Assembly (NCBI GenBank): GCA_020048985.1
Contig: JAIFLR010000016.1
Span: 1-64,000 of the forward strand
From: Halobacteriovorax sp.
GTDB lineage: Bacteria > Bdellovibrionota > Bacteriovoracia > Bacteriovoracales > Bacteriovoracaceae
DNA: 64,000 bases
Reading direction: 5' to 3'
Shown: in pieces, positions 40,501 to 49,042 of the stretch
How positions within the stretch are numbered: the stretch's first letter is position 1
Layout: each line of letters begins with the position of its first letter
Program-made: the position numbers and the translations under genes
The notes under the pieces: generated by a model
The model's database searches: none
Told to the model about the DNA's origin: nothing
Seen by the model: the letters and a program-made list of their open reading frames with translations, nothing else

Positions 40501-42414
40501 TTGAACCGGCACTCCGTTTTCAACAACTATCGCTGTTCTTAAAGCAGCATGCCGTTGAACAAGATACTGGAGCGTTTTTTCTAAAACGACTCGATCAACT
40601 GCGAATTTCATCCTGATACTAGAAGGTAAATTATGCATCACAGTTCCAGGATACATCTCTTCCAAATACCAGACTTGCATTTGATTATGACTTACAGGAA
40701 ATATTGACCGATCCACCTCTGATGGTGATATCTCCAATTCCTCTCTTACGTTTTGAGGACCTTCGGCAAGACAAGAAGTTAATTCAGTTAAAGTAGGATT
40801 TTCAAATATGTCGCGAATTGAAATATCTCTTTTAAATTCCTCTTGTACAAGGGAAGCGACCTCGACAGCCAATAATGAATGGCCTCCAAGAGTAAAGAAA
40901 TTGTCAGTTGATTTTATATTCTCAACTTCTAACACTTTCTCCCAGATTAACCTAAGTCGAGCTTCGACTTGAGGATCTTTAACAATTTTCTTTTGAACAA
41001 CCTCAATACTGGAATTCACCGTCTGAGGAATATGAAGTCCAGGTATTTCAAATTGCCCAATTGAATTTTCCGGATTCTCAATAATGAGATCCAAAAGCTT
41101 GATATAAGAATTAAACCAATTCTGGATTGTACTCTCTTTGAAGAGATTCTTATTAAACTGGCACTCCAGTACTAATTTGTTCTCGCAGCTAACAGCATTC
41201 ACAAACATCTCAAAGTTCTCAAATGATCTTGGAATAGTTGTATAACTAGCTTCAAGTCCGTCAAACCTTAATCCCTGACCTGGGGCCTGCTGATCAATGT
41301 TAAAAACAATGTTTAACAAAGGAATTTCGGAAGGGTCTCTCTCAAGATTCAATTCCTTCAATAAGGTCCCGTATGAAAAATGCTGATGCTCAAACGAATC
41401 GAGCATTCTGGTACGTAGTTCTTTTAAAAAGAACTTGAAGCCTTGATTGCGATCAATTTGCGTACGAAGCGGCAATAAATTAACTAAGTGACCAATCAGA
41501 TCACTTTTGCCAGACTCGGCTTGTGCAGCTGAAGCCATTCCAATGACTAACTCCTCAGCACCATTTAATCTCGAAATCAATACCTGAAAAGATGCCATCA
41601 AAATTGTGTAGAAACTGCAACCTTGAGAGGCCCCAAATTTTTTAAGCCTTTTGACGGTAAGTTCGGGGACCTCAATTTCACATCTTGCACTATTGTATGT
41701 TCTATAACTGGGTCGTGAAAAATCTAGAGGCATTTTTTGAGTGCGTGCAGGGGTCTTGAATTGACGAAGCCAATACTCTTTATGGGATGTGTCTGCACTG
41801 AGATTTAATTCACCAACAGCGTAATCAGTAAATTGTGCTGCTGGCTCGAAAGAAAAAGAAACGTTCTTTTCCAAAGCCGAATAAATAGTACTTAACTCGC
41901 TTAATATGACAGCAAAGGACCACCCGTCACAGATTATGTGATGCCCAGTAATAATAAAAACATAATGATCTGCGGAGAATTTGACCAATGTGGCGAAAAA
42001 ACAAGGACCATTAAAAAGATCAATCTTCTCTGATACCTGAGCTTGCTTTAATTTTTCAAGGTCACTTTCCTTATTGGGACTAGCACTCAAGTCTAAAAAT
42101 CTGACCGGCTGAGCTTTGTATTCTTTTATAAAAAAGAATTTTCCATCTAAGCTAAAAATAGACCTCAGAGCATCGTGACGCTTCAAAATCTCTTGAAAAG
42201 CGTTATTGAGCAATTGAGGTTCAATCGCTCCTTTCAGGTCCAGCGACAGAGACTCATTATAGCAAAGAGTTGCATCTTTATCCAAGGCCAGAGTGGCCCA
42301 AATCTCGCGCTGAGCTTCCGTCGTTGGGACAGCTAATGCAACAGAACCAGCACTAAACGGGTTATAATCAACCTTAGTCATGGCCGAAGTTCGGGTCTTA
42401 GGTATCAGCGACAT
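36793..42414 (-). CDS. Nonribosomal peptide synthetase, domain order C-PCP-C-A-PCP-TE
   Basis: Two HHxxxDG motifs (HHIICDG, HHAVWDG); A domain 'MYVIYTSGSTGKPKGV', 'NMYGPTETT'; PCP 'DNFFTLGGHSLLAVE' and 'DNFFNIGGNSLLAVQ'; TE 'YYLSGGSMGGMIALEVAQ'. ORF opens at 42426 from TTG; the ATG at 42414 is preceded by GAGGGA. Confidence 0.95.
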   Translation of the reverse strand: MSLIPKTRTSAMTKVDYNPFSAGSVALAVPTTEAQREIWATLALDKDATLCYNESLSLDLKGAIEPQLLNNAFQEILKRHDALRSIFSLDGKFFFIKEYKAQPVRFLDLSASPNKESDLEKLKQAQVSEKIDLFNGPCFFATLVKFSADHYVFIITGHHIICDGWSFAVILSELSTIYSALEKNVSFSFEPAAQFTDYAVGELNLSADTSHKEYWLRQFKTPARTQKMPLDFSRPSYRTYNSARCEIEVPELTVKRLKKFGASQGCSFYTILMASFQVLISRLNGAEELVIGMASAAQAESGKSDLIGHLVNLLPLRTQIDRNQGFKFFLKELRTRMLDSFEHQHFSYGTLLKELNLERDPSEIPLLNIVFNIDQQAPGQGLRFDGLEASYTTIPRSFENFEMFVNAVSCENKLVLECQFNKNLFKESTIQNWFNSYIKLLDLIIENPENSIGQFEIPGLHIPQTVNSSIEVVQKKIVKDPQVEARLRLIWEKVLEVENIKSTDNFFTLGGHSLLAVEVASLVQEEFKRDISIRDIFENPTLTELTSCLAEGPQNVREELEISPSEVDRSIFPVSHNQMQVWYLEEMYPGTVMHNLPSSIRMKFAVDRVVLEKTLQYLVQRHAALRTAIVVENGVPVQRVLAKNSPQLIIKLDLVQATEDTILKVLNNEANSNFKKDDAPLFNAKLYKLGEKDFVFYFMVHHAVWDGWSFDIFFEELNIIYTALLNNSEPQFSRNPEVTYADYTLWLQHSIEEGRFYSQLNFWKAKLQGPLPVLELPADFKRPITASHEGATFPFQLSSEQAINLRAYAKAQGTSLFNVLLTAFKVTLSRYCNLDDIIVGSPVRARNNSKLLQTIGYFVNTVALRSHVKLSDSFEGILKQVTRNCLEAFDNQDLPFQVVLNNVDYARDAGRTAIFQTFFSYQDVNNREAIINGFPYTQINIDKASTHTDLDLWVKANDKKIEGAFEYRKDLFKEVTIERLYDCFMNLLTNLTANINVPLIRQSVLPPSQSQLLLKNWNNTHVSTNSLIPFHKMFELMAEKFPLHLAVESSNKSINYKDLDTLSNRVANSLITRGIKPGDLVGVSLSRDINMMIALLGILKSGAGYVPLDPAFPQDRLDYMIESSVPKILITEPTLAPRFSRFGNSTLIDDLIGDPHVSASNPQISSNLSDTMYVIYTSGSTGKPKGVQVSHGALANFVVSMAKAPGLKTDDKLLAVTTLSFDIATLELYLPLSQGAALFLASSFDVIDGRALKNIIEKHNINVMQATPSTWRLLLAAGWSGGSRFKVLCGGEAFPIDLAQKLISLCGSVWNMYGPTETTVWSTCKKLASTDLNVTIGRPIDNTFTYVLDEGLNLAPIGAPGELFIGGLGLAEGYFKRPDLTAERFILNPFVPGQKMYATGDFARFTCDGEIECLGRQDGQVKVRGYRIELGEIEAVISKVSAIKENAVITKETRPGDVRIIAFLVLNNQKPLDEKTLRESLGELLPKYMIPSHFVVLENLPKTLNGKIDKKSLGTKFVETKEQSSTTVASPVPATLPIESQIYEDLRLVWIEVLSLPNIGPKDNFFNIGGNSLLAVQLFSKIAAKYKISLPLSLLLEAADFQAFVEAVKLKLAGPQQSIAGSALMPNAYLSLVSLKASGSKNPIFCFHGVGGNVLNYMSLVPAVGENRPLIGLQSRGMDGIHPMANSIEEMARSYILEMKAVQSQGPYYLSGGSMGGMIALEVAQQLLKMGDKVEKLVMFDTFGPNVNIKVYDKSERSYWQNLKTSFFYRRKMLFNKIRSALFNLIGAQLPLEIRLFNVEMSNYRALWKYKAQVYDGDLHLIRGKLKPSGWYSDPKMGWSNTIAGKISTYEIEGTHGDFIESPQLVKVLSKLV
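37880..39330 (-). other. Adenylation domain 2, manually read code DILQLGMVW(K), Gly-like (approximate bounds)
   Basis: Aligned by eye to GrsA positions: FDIATL, VMQATP, KVLCGGE, WNMYGPTETTVWS. Confidence 0.6.
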
Positions 42415-42415
42415 T

Positions 42416-45400
42416 TTATCCCTCAATCAGAAAGTATTCACCAGGATTAGCGGGATTTTCCAGATACCAAGCAGGATTGCCCTTCTCATCACGCCCTAAC
42501 TTAGCACCTGCAACTGGTGCATTCTTCTGATCAAAAACACCGGGAATATTAACTTTAACCGCAATTGATCCAGGTATTAAACCCATTGACTGCATAGTTG
42601 CGACTGCGTTTTTAATCGCTTGAAGAACTATTTCTAGTTCTTTATCAGTATGGGCAAGGTTAACAAACCATGGAAATCCGTCATAGACATGCACGCCATT
42701 ATAGCGAAGGATCGCAAAGAGAAGCTCCCCACCGGCGACATCTGACATCCATTTAGGCTTCATGAGAGAACCAAAATTATGCATTTCAAATGGAACATTA
42801 GCGTCTTTACAGAATTTATTAATATCCTCGGCAAACTTGGTTGCTTTCTGATTCAAGTCAGCAAGCATTTTTACTCCACCATCTCTAATGATTTCCAAAG
42901 CACCTTTAGCTGCTGCGAGTGCAAGAGGGTGACGGACAAAAGTCCCCGCAAAATAAGTCACTCCGACTGTTGGAGTTGAATCATCCCCAAACTGCCAGTG
43001 ACCACCATCAAGGGCATCCATGTATTCGGATTTTCCTGAGATCACACCAATCGACATACCACCACCAACAATTTTCCCATAAGTACATAGGTCAGCGCGA
43101 ATACCAAAATATCCTTGGGCCCCAGCGGGGTGGACTCTAAATCCAGTAATCACTTCATCAAAAATCAAACAAGTCTGTGATGCTTCTGTAATTTTTCGAA
43201 CCTCTTTCAAGAATTCAACGGGGTGAAAATTACAACGGCGACTCTGAACCGGCTCTACTAAAACACCGGCTATCTCTCCTGCCATTTCTCTGATAATGCG
43301 AAGGGACTCATCTGTTCCATAATCAAGAACGATCATATTCGAAACAGCAGTTCCATTGATTCCAGGCGCAGCAGGGTATGATTTTTCGCGATTCGCACGG
43401 ATAATCACTTCGTCATTAATTCCGTGATATGAGCCTGTGAAACAGATTATTTTCTCTCTACCAGTTACAGTTCTGGCCAGTCTCATGGCGCCCAGTACTG
43501 CTTCCGAACCCGTATTACAAAAAGCTGCCCGGTCATTCCCAGTAAGGTCACAAATTAATTTGCTAACTTCTCCAACAAGCGGATGCTGTGGACCGATTTC
43601 AATACCCTCTTCAATTTGACTAAGGACTAGTTTCTTTATTCTCTCGTTACCATTACCAAAGAAGTTAGAACCAAATCCACAAGTCATATCGATATATTTG
43701 TTACCGTCCAAGTCCCAAAGAGTTTGAAGGTGTGATTTATTAACCACGACTGGATAAATAATCTCTTTATTTTCTGGCTTAAAACCACTCACAACACGCG
43801 GGTCTGCGTGGGTTTTACGATGATCCTCAGTGAATTTTTTAGACGCCTTGGTTTTAGCGCTATATTGAACAAAAAACTCTTGAATCTTCTTGTTTTGTGC
43901 TTCAGTCAGCTTTGCCGTTTTTTCAACCAGAATCTTAGGTGCAGCACCAAACGAGTCCTTAGCTGTTTTAATATCAGCACCACGAACTGATTTCTTACTC
44001 TCTTGTTTAAGCTCTTCTTTTGGCAAATCTTTCACTGGCAATTGAGCTGGTGATGAAATCGCCGCTTGCGTTGGTATCAAAGGCTGCATGGCAACTGGTT
44101 TCGCATTTCTCAAAAGAAGAATTTGCTGATTCATCAGTTCAATTTGGCGTTGAATAATTTGCTCTACACCAGACGCAGAGGCATTTATTGGCGCTGCCTG
44201 ATACTGAACTTCAGGTTGGGCATATGTCGCTTCCATAACAGGTGTGATGGACTTCTGCTGGATCTGAACTTGCTCAACTGGTGCAGCATGAGCAACGGGA
44301 GTTGATTCTACCCGGATGTTCATAGCAGGGGCCGACTCCTCCGGCATACTCAAAGACACTTTATCAATAAAAGCATCAGCAAGTGCATTGATAGTTGAAT
44401 ACTCTTCAAGCAGCTGCCTGAACGTAACTTGAATTTTGAGCTCTTTTTTAAGTTGCAGTGCAATCTGGGTTAAAAATAATGAATCCATGCCCATCTCAAG
44501 GAAGCTCATGTCATTGCCGTAATCCCCAACATCTATTCCCGATGATGTTTCAAAGATTTCAACTAAGACTTTACTTAGTTTTTCTTTCTTAGCGTTTTTC
44601 ATTGGTTTCTCCGTCTGACTATTTAATATTGTAACTAAACTTTTTGAATATTTTGAATCAAGCCACACTCTGTTTTTTTCAAAGACGTAAACAGGCGCCT
44701 GAGTTCGTCTTTGCTCATGATTTCTGAAAAGTAGCCTTGAATCTTTAATCTTGTGTCCATTGAGCCACAGTTCTCCCACAGCACGTAAAACATTAAAGGT
44801 TTCGTTTTCTTTTGAATCCCCGAAGACATTTATTGCTCTTAAATCTTTAATCCCATCATGCAAGGCTTGCTTGCGAGATAGATTAACGAGAGTGTTTTTA
44901 GGCCCCACTTCTAATAATAAACATTTCTCCTGTTTAAGTAGAAGATTGATCGCGGGGGAAAAGGAGACTGTATTAACGATGTGTTCGGCCCAATAAGACG
45001 ATGTCATAAGTTCTGCATCATCTCTCTTTAGCGACACAGTCGATAAAATGGAAAACTTCGGAGGATTCATCTGGATGTTATCCAGGAAAGCTTTGAACTC
45101 GGCTACCACGGGAACCATCATTCGGGAGTGAAAGGCGTGAGATGTCTTAAGTAAAACAGATCCAACACCTTTCTCATTTAGAAAATCTTGAAACTTCGCT
45201 ATTTCAGCTTCTTCTCCTGCCACAACAACTGAAACGGGTCCATTAACGGCAGCAATGTCTAAGTTGAAACCTGAAATGTGCTTCCGAATATCTTCATGCG
45301 AAGAAGCCACTGACAACATCATTCCTTGTGGCAAATGAGTCATTATCTCAGCTCTTTTAGCAATGACCTTTAATCCATCTTCAAGAGAAAAGACTCCAGC

Positions 45401-48400
45401 AATTGTTGCAGCTGCGTACTCCCCAATACTGTGACCAATCAAGCCATTGGGTTGATAGCCCATTTCCATCAATGTTTTTGCTAAAGCATATTCAATAACA
45501 AAAATCGCCGGCTGAGTGTAAAACGTATTATTTAACTTCTCTTTATTGGTCTCATCAAAAACAATGTCTTTAATACTATAACCAGCAATGTTCTCAAGAA
45601 TCTCTGAACATCTATCGAATTCTGCCTTGAAAATCATAGAGGAGTCATAGAGACCTTTGCCCATGCAAATATACTGGCTGCCCTGGCCTGGAAAAATCAT
45701 GTACAGAGTTGCTTTGCCTTTAATCTGGTGGCCACCAGAATTAGCAGGAGAAATCTTATTAAGATCCTCTTTTTTGTTCAGAACCAAAACTCTGCGATGA
45801 GAAAACTCTTTTCGACCAACTTCTAGCGTGAATGCTATTTTGCGCCATTCAGCTGCATCTTTATTGGCAAGCATACTTACTAGATTTTGTTGAAGCTCTT
45901 TGACCTGTTCTTCACTTCTAGCTGATAACTTAAATAAAGTAGGCTCGTCTTTGCCGAGGATGACTGTTTCCGGAGCAATATATTGTTCAATAACAACATG
46001 AGCATTAGTTCCACCAACACCAAAGGAGGAAACACCGGCGCGTCTAGGCAAATCGCTCTCGCTTAACATCGTTGTATCAGAAGAAACAATGAAGGGAGAA
46101 TCAGATAAATTTAATAGTTTGTTAGGTTTAACGAAATTAACTGTCCCAGGAATAATACCTTTATTAACAACTAATAAAGCCTTGATGAGCCCAGTCACTC
46201 CGGCAGCCGCGGTAAGGTGGCCGAGATTGGATTTTACCGAACTCAAGTAACAAAAGTTTTTGTCTTTAGTTGAAACTTCAAAAGCTTGCTTAAGGGCCTC
46301 AACTTCAATGGGGTCTCCCACTGGAGTAGCTGTTCCATGGGCTTCAATATATGAGATAGTTCTAGGATCTATATGGGCATCAAGGTGGGCCTTTCTGATA
46401 GCATCTGCTTGCCCTTTTGTGCTTGGGGCAGTGAAGCTCATTTTATTAGCGCCATCATTATTAATTCCAACGCCTTTAATGATTCCGAGAATATTATCTC
46501 CGGCCTTAACTGCATCTTCTAATCGCTTAAGGACAACGATCCCGGCACCCTCAGTAAAAACAGTTCCGGTCGCACTTTCATCAAAGGGTTTACAGAGCCC
46601 ATCTTGGGATAATATCCCACCTTCTTGAAAGATATGCCCTGATTTAGGGGCGCCAGAAATAGAGATTCCTCCGGCCAAGGCCATACTACAGTGGCGTAAA
46701 CGTAGGCTTTTAACGGCTTCAATGATGGCAACTAGCGAAGTTGAACATCCAGTGTGGAGACTAATAGCAGGACCTGTGAAATTTAATTTGTAGGCAACTC
46801 TTGTCGCAATGTAATCTTTTTCAAGCCCAAGCATCACGTTGAATTCACCGGCCTGCATAACCTTATCTGGGTTTTGATCAACTAGACGTCCGTACTTACT
46901 GTTCCCCATCCCTGCAAAAACACCTATAGTTTCTTTTACTTTTTCAGCATGGTACCCAGCAGACTCAAGGGCCTCTACGGCAATTTCAAGAAACTTGCGC
47001 TGCTGAGGATCCATGAGTTCAGCTTCTCTGGGAGTCATACCAAAGAATTTATAATCAAATGATTCCTGGCCTGGATATGATCCATGAGCTTTTATGAAAC
47101 TTGGATCGTTATAAATTTCTGCAGGTATCGATGGATCAATTTCTGAAAGTTCAAACTTTTCGATGGAATTTTTGCCAGCTAATAGATTTATCCAAAGCTC
47201 TTCAACACTATTGGCACCAGGAAACCTCCCAGAGAGTCCAATCACTGCAATATCGCCACTAATAGAAGTCTGCACATCTAGATCGCTATAAACGTCGAGT
47301 CCATCCTCTCCATTAATAACGCTGGATAATTTTGAGATTGTTGGATTCTGAAAGAAATCGACAACACTGATTTCCTTTTCAAGTTTCTGATTCATTTCTA
47401 TTAAAATTCTAATAGCCAGGAGTGAGTTGCCCCCGAGATCAAAAAAACTATCATTAACACCGACTTCGTCCAAAGCAAGGTGCTTCTTCCAGAGTTTTGA
47501 AATTGAAATCTCTACATCAGATTCTGGTGCCACGAACTCAGACATCAAGTCCGGTCTTTGACGGGACGGAACTGGAAGAGATTTATAATCGACTTTCCCA
47601 GACGGAGTCAGAGGAATCGCATCCATTTTAATGAAATGTGACGGAATCATGTATTCTGGAAGTTCATTGCGTAATTTCTGTCTTAGTACATTACTGTCAA
47701 CAGAACCAGAGATATAGGCACATATTGTTTTTTCATTTTCTATTTCAATTATTTTAATCGCACTCTGACTAACTCCGTCCTGCTTTTGCAGAACCAATTC
47801 AATTTCCCCTGTTTCGATTCGGTAACCTCGAATTTTTACTTGGCCATCTTTGCGACCTAAAAATTGGATAGTTCCATCCTCTGCTTCGATACCAATATCA
47901 CCAGTTTTATAAATTCGACCGTATTTATCATTAATTAAGAATCTTTCATTGGTTAAATCTGGAGCATTCAAATACCCATTGGCCAAACAGATGCCGGCCA
48001 AATAGAGATCCCCCTCGGATCCCTTAATCACGATGTTCATTTCAGCGTCTAATAATAAAACTTGGGAATTTGCGATCGGTTTCCCGATCGGAGGTAATCC
48101 TGGCCAGGTTAAAGGGTCACCACTCAGAGTATGACTTGTGACAACGTGAGTTTCACTTGGACCATAATGGTTATAGAGAACAGCATCACTGAGCTTTTGA
48201 AAGAATTTTCGAATCGCTGGAGTAATTTTGAGTTGCTCCCCTGCAGTGGTCACTTCTTTCAGGCAAGCCGGAACAAGATTTATAGTTGCTGCTGTTTCTG
48301 CTAGCTGGTTTAAGGCAACATAAGGAAGAAAGATTCTGCCAATATTATTCTCTGCAATCGTTTTAAGTAACTTAACAGGATTGAGTCTGGTGTCCTCACT

Positions 48401-49042
48401 AATTAAAATCAGTTGGCCACCAGTCGTTAAAGTAGAAAAGATCTCTTGGAAATGAACGTCAAAACTAAGCGGTGTGAATTGAAGTGTGGAGAGACCTTGC
48501 TTAATTCTTGTTTGGTCATTTTGCCATTCAATTAAATTAACAAGAGCTTTGTGACCAAGGGATACACCTTTGGGGTTGCCGGTTGATCCACTGGTATAGA
48601 TGACGTAACAGAGGTCTATCAGACTGGGATTGATGCTAATGGGAGAGCTAGAGATTGAACTTAAAACAAGATTCTCTAGCACTAACTTTCTTGCGTCACT
48701 GTTTTCGAACAACGAAGAATACTCTTCGTGATTAAGGATCGTCTTAACTCCTGAATGGGCGACCATATATTTTAAACGCTCTACAGGATATTCAGGATCA
48801 AGGGGAAGATAAGCTGCTCCTGCTTTTAAAATAGCAAGAACTCCAGCAACCAATTCCGGAGAGCGTTTCAAGCAAATTCCAACTACGTCTCCTGGTTTTA
48901 CTCCGGCAGAGATAAGCTGATGTGCAAGCTTGTTGGATAACTGATCAAGCTCTAGGTAAGATAATTTTCTATCGCCCATCGAGATAGCGACGGCATTGGC
49001 ATGTTTAAGGACAGCTTGTTCAAATAAGTTATGAATGAACAT
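42416..49042 (-). CDS. Hybrid NRPS-PKS with aminotransferase domain, domain order A-PCP-KS-AT-ACP-AMT
   Basis: A 'LCYVIYTSGSTGNPKGVSLGH'; PCP 'DSFFDLGGNSLLAI'; KS 'HTGCSTSLVA', 'EAHGTATPVGDPIE', 'SNLGHLTAAAG'; AT 'MIFPGQGSQY', 'GHSIGEYAAA', 'HAFH'; ACP 'FLEMGMDSLFL'; class III aminotransferase 'LIFDEVITGFRVHPAGAQGYFGIRADLCTYGKIVGGGMSIG'. Confidence 0.96.
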   Translation of the reverse strand: MFIHNLFEQAVLKHANAVAISMGDRKLSYLELDQLSNKLAHQLISAGVKPGDVVGICLKRSPELVAGVLAILKAGAAYLPLDPEYPVERLKYMVAHSGVKTILNHEEYSSLFENSDARKLVLENLVLSSISSSPISINPSLIDLCYVIYTSGSTGNPKGVSLGHKALVNLIEWQNDQTRIKQGLSTLQFTPLSFDVHFQEIFSTLTTGGQLILISEDTRLNPVKLLKTIAENNIGRIFLPYVALNQLAETAATINLVPACLKEVTTAGEQLKITPAIRKFFQKLSDAVLYNHYGPSETHVVTSHTLSGDPLTWPGLPPIGKPIANSQVLLLDAEMNIVIKGSEGDLYLAGICLANGYLNAPDLTNERFLINDKYGRIYKTGDIGIEAEDGTIQFLGRKDGQVKIRGYRIETGEIELVLQKQDGVSQSAIKIIEIENEKTICAYISGSVDSNVLRQKLRNELPEYMIPSHFIKMDAIPLTPSGKVDYKSLPVPSRQRPDLMSEFVAPESDVEISISKLWKKHLALDEVGVNDSFFDLGGNSLLAIRILIEMNQKLEKEISVVDFFQNPTISKLSSVINGEDGLDVYSDLDVQTSISGDIAVIGLSGRFPGANSVEELWINLLAGKNSIEKFELSEIDPSIPAEIYNDPSFIKAHGSYPGQESFDYKFFGMTPREAELMDPQQRKFLEIAVEALESAGYHAEKVKETIGVFAGMGNSKYGRLVDQNPDKVMQAGEFNVMLGLEKDYIATRVAYKLNFTGPAISLHTGCSTSLVAIIEAVKSLRLRHCSMALAGGISISGAPKSGHIFQEGGILSQDGLCKPFDESATGTVFTEGAGIVVLKRLEDAVKAGDNILGIIKGVGINNDGANKMSFTAPSTKGQADAIRKAHLDAHIDPRTISYIEAHGTATPVGDPIEVEALKQAFEVSTKDKNFCYLSSVKSNLGHLTAAAGVTGLIKALLVVNKGIIPGTVNFVKPNKLLNLSDSPFIVSSDTTMLSESDLPRRAGVSSFGVGGTNAHVVIEQYIAPETVILGKDEPTLFKLSARSEEQVKELQQNLVSMLANKDAAEWRKIAFTLEVGRKEFSHRRVLVLNKKEDLNKISPANSGGHQIKGKATLYMIFPGQGSQYICMGKGLYDSSMIFKAEFDRCSEILENIAGYSIKDIVFDETNKEKLNNTFYTQPAIFVIEYALAKTLMEMGYQPNGLIGHSIGEYAAATIAGVFSLEDGLKVIAKRAEIMTHLPQGMMLSVASSHEDIRKHISGFNLDIAAVNGPVSVVVAGEEAEIAKFQDFLNEKGVGSVLLKTSHAFHSRMMVPVVAEFKAFLDNIQMNPPKFSILSTVSLKRDDAELMTSSYWAEHIVNTVSFSPAINLLLKQEKCLLLEVGPKNTLVNLSRKQALHDGIKDLRAINVFGDSKENETFNVLRAVGELWLNGHKIKDSRLLFRNHEQRRTQAPVYVFEKNRVWLDSKYSKSLVTILNSQTEKPMKNAKKEKLSKVLVEIFETSSGIDVGDYGNDMSFLEMGMDSLFLTQIALQLKKELKIQVTFRQLLEEYSTINALADAFIDKVSLSMPEESAPAMNIRVESTPVAHAAPVEQVQIQQKSITPVMEATYAQPEVQYQAAPINASASGVEQIIQRQIELMNQQILLLRNAKPVAMQPLIPTQAAISSPAQLPVKDLPKEELKQESKKSVRGADIKTAKDSFGAAPKILVEKTAKLTEAQNKKIQEFFVQYSAKTKASKKFTEDHRKTHADPRVVSGFKPENKEIIYPVVVNKSHLQTLWDLDGNKYIDMTCGFGSNFFGNGNERIKKLVLSQIEEGIEIGPQHPLVGEVSKLICDLTGNDRAAFCNTGSEAVLGAMRLARTVTGREKIICFTGSYHGINDEVIIRANREKSYPAAPGINGTAVSNMIVLDYGTDESLRIIREMAGEIAGVLVEPVQSRRCNFHPVEFLKEVRKITEASQTCLIFDEVITGFRVHPAGAQGYFGIRADLCTYGKIVGGGMSIGVISGKSEYMDALDGGHWQFGDDSTPTVGVTYFAGTFVRHPLALAAAKGALEIIRDGGVKMLADLNQKATKFAEDINKFCKDANVPFEMHNFGSLMKPKWMSDVAGGELLFAILRYNGVHVYDGFPWFVNLAHTDKELEIVLQAIKNAVATMQSMGLIPGSIAVKVNIPGVFDQKNAPVAGAKLGRDEKGNPAWYLENPANPGEYFLIEG
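42480..43845 (-). other. Class III (GSA-type) aminotransferase (AMT) domain of the assembly line (approximate bounds)
   Basis: 'NTGSEAVLGAMRLARTVTGREKIICFTGSYHG', PLP-lysine motif 'YGKIVGGGMSIG'. Confidence 0.9.
44750..45700 (-). other. Acyltransferase domain, malonyl-type motif (approximate bounds)
   Basis: GHSIG active site and HAFH specificity motif. Confidence 0.8.
45960..47260 (-). other. Ketosynthase domain (approximate bounds)
   Basis: DIAVIGLSGRFPGA start; Cys-His-His catalytic triad motifs all present. Confidence 0.92.
47560..49042 (-). other. Adenylation domain 1, manually read code DVQFTAHVV(K), Pro-like (approximate bounds)
   Basis: Aligned by eye to GrsA: FDVHFQ, GRIFLP, EVTTAGE, YNHYGPSETHVVT. 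Confidence 0.6.

Noticed and set aside
46260-46628. 122-aa + strand ORF in the KS region
   Set aside because: Antisense to the conserved ketosynthase domain; low-complexity composition.
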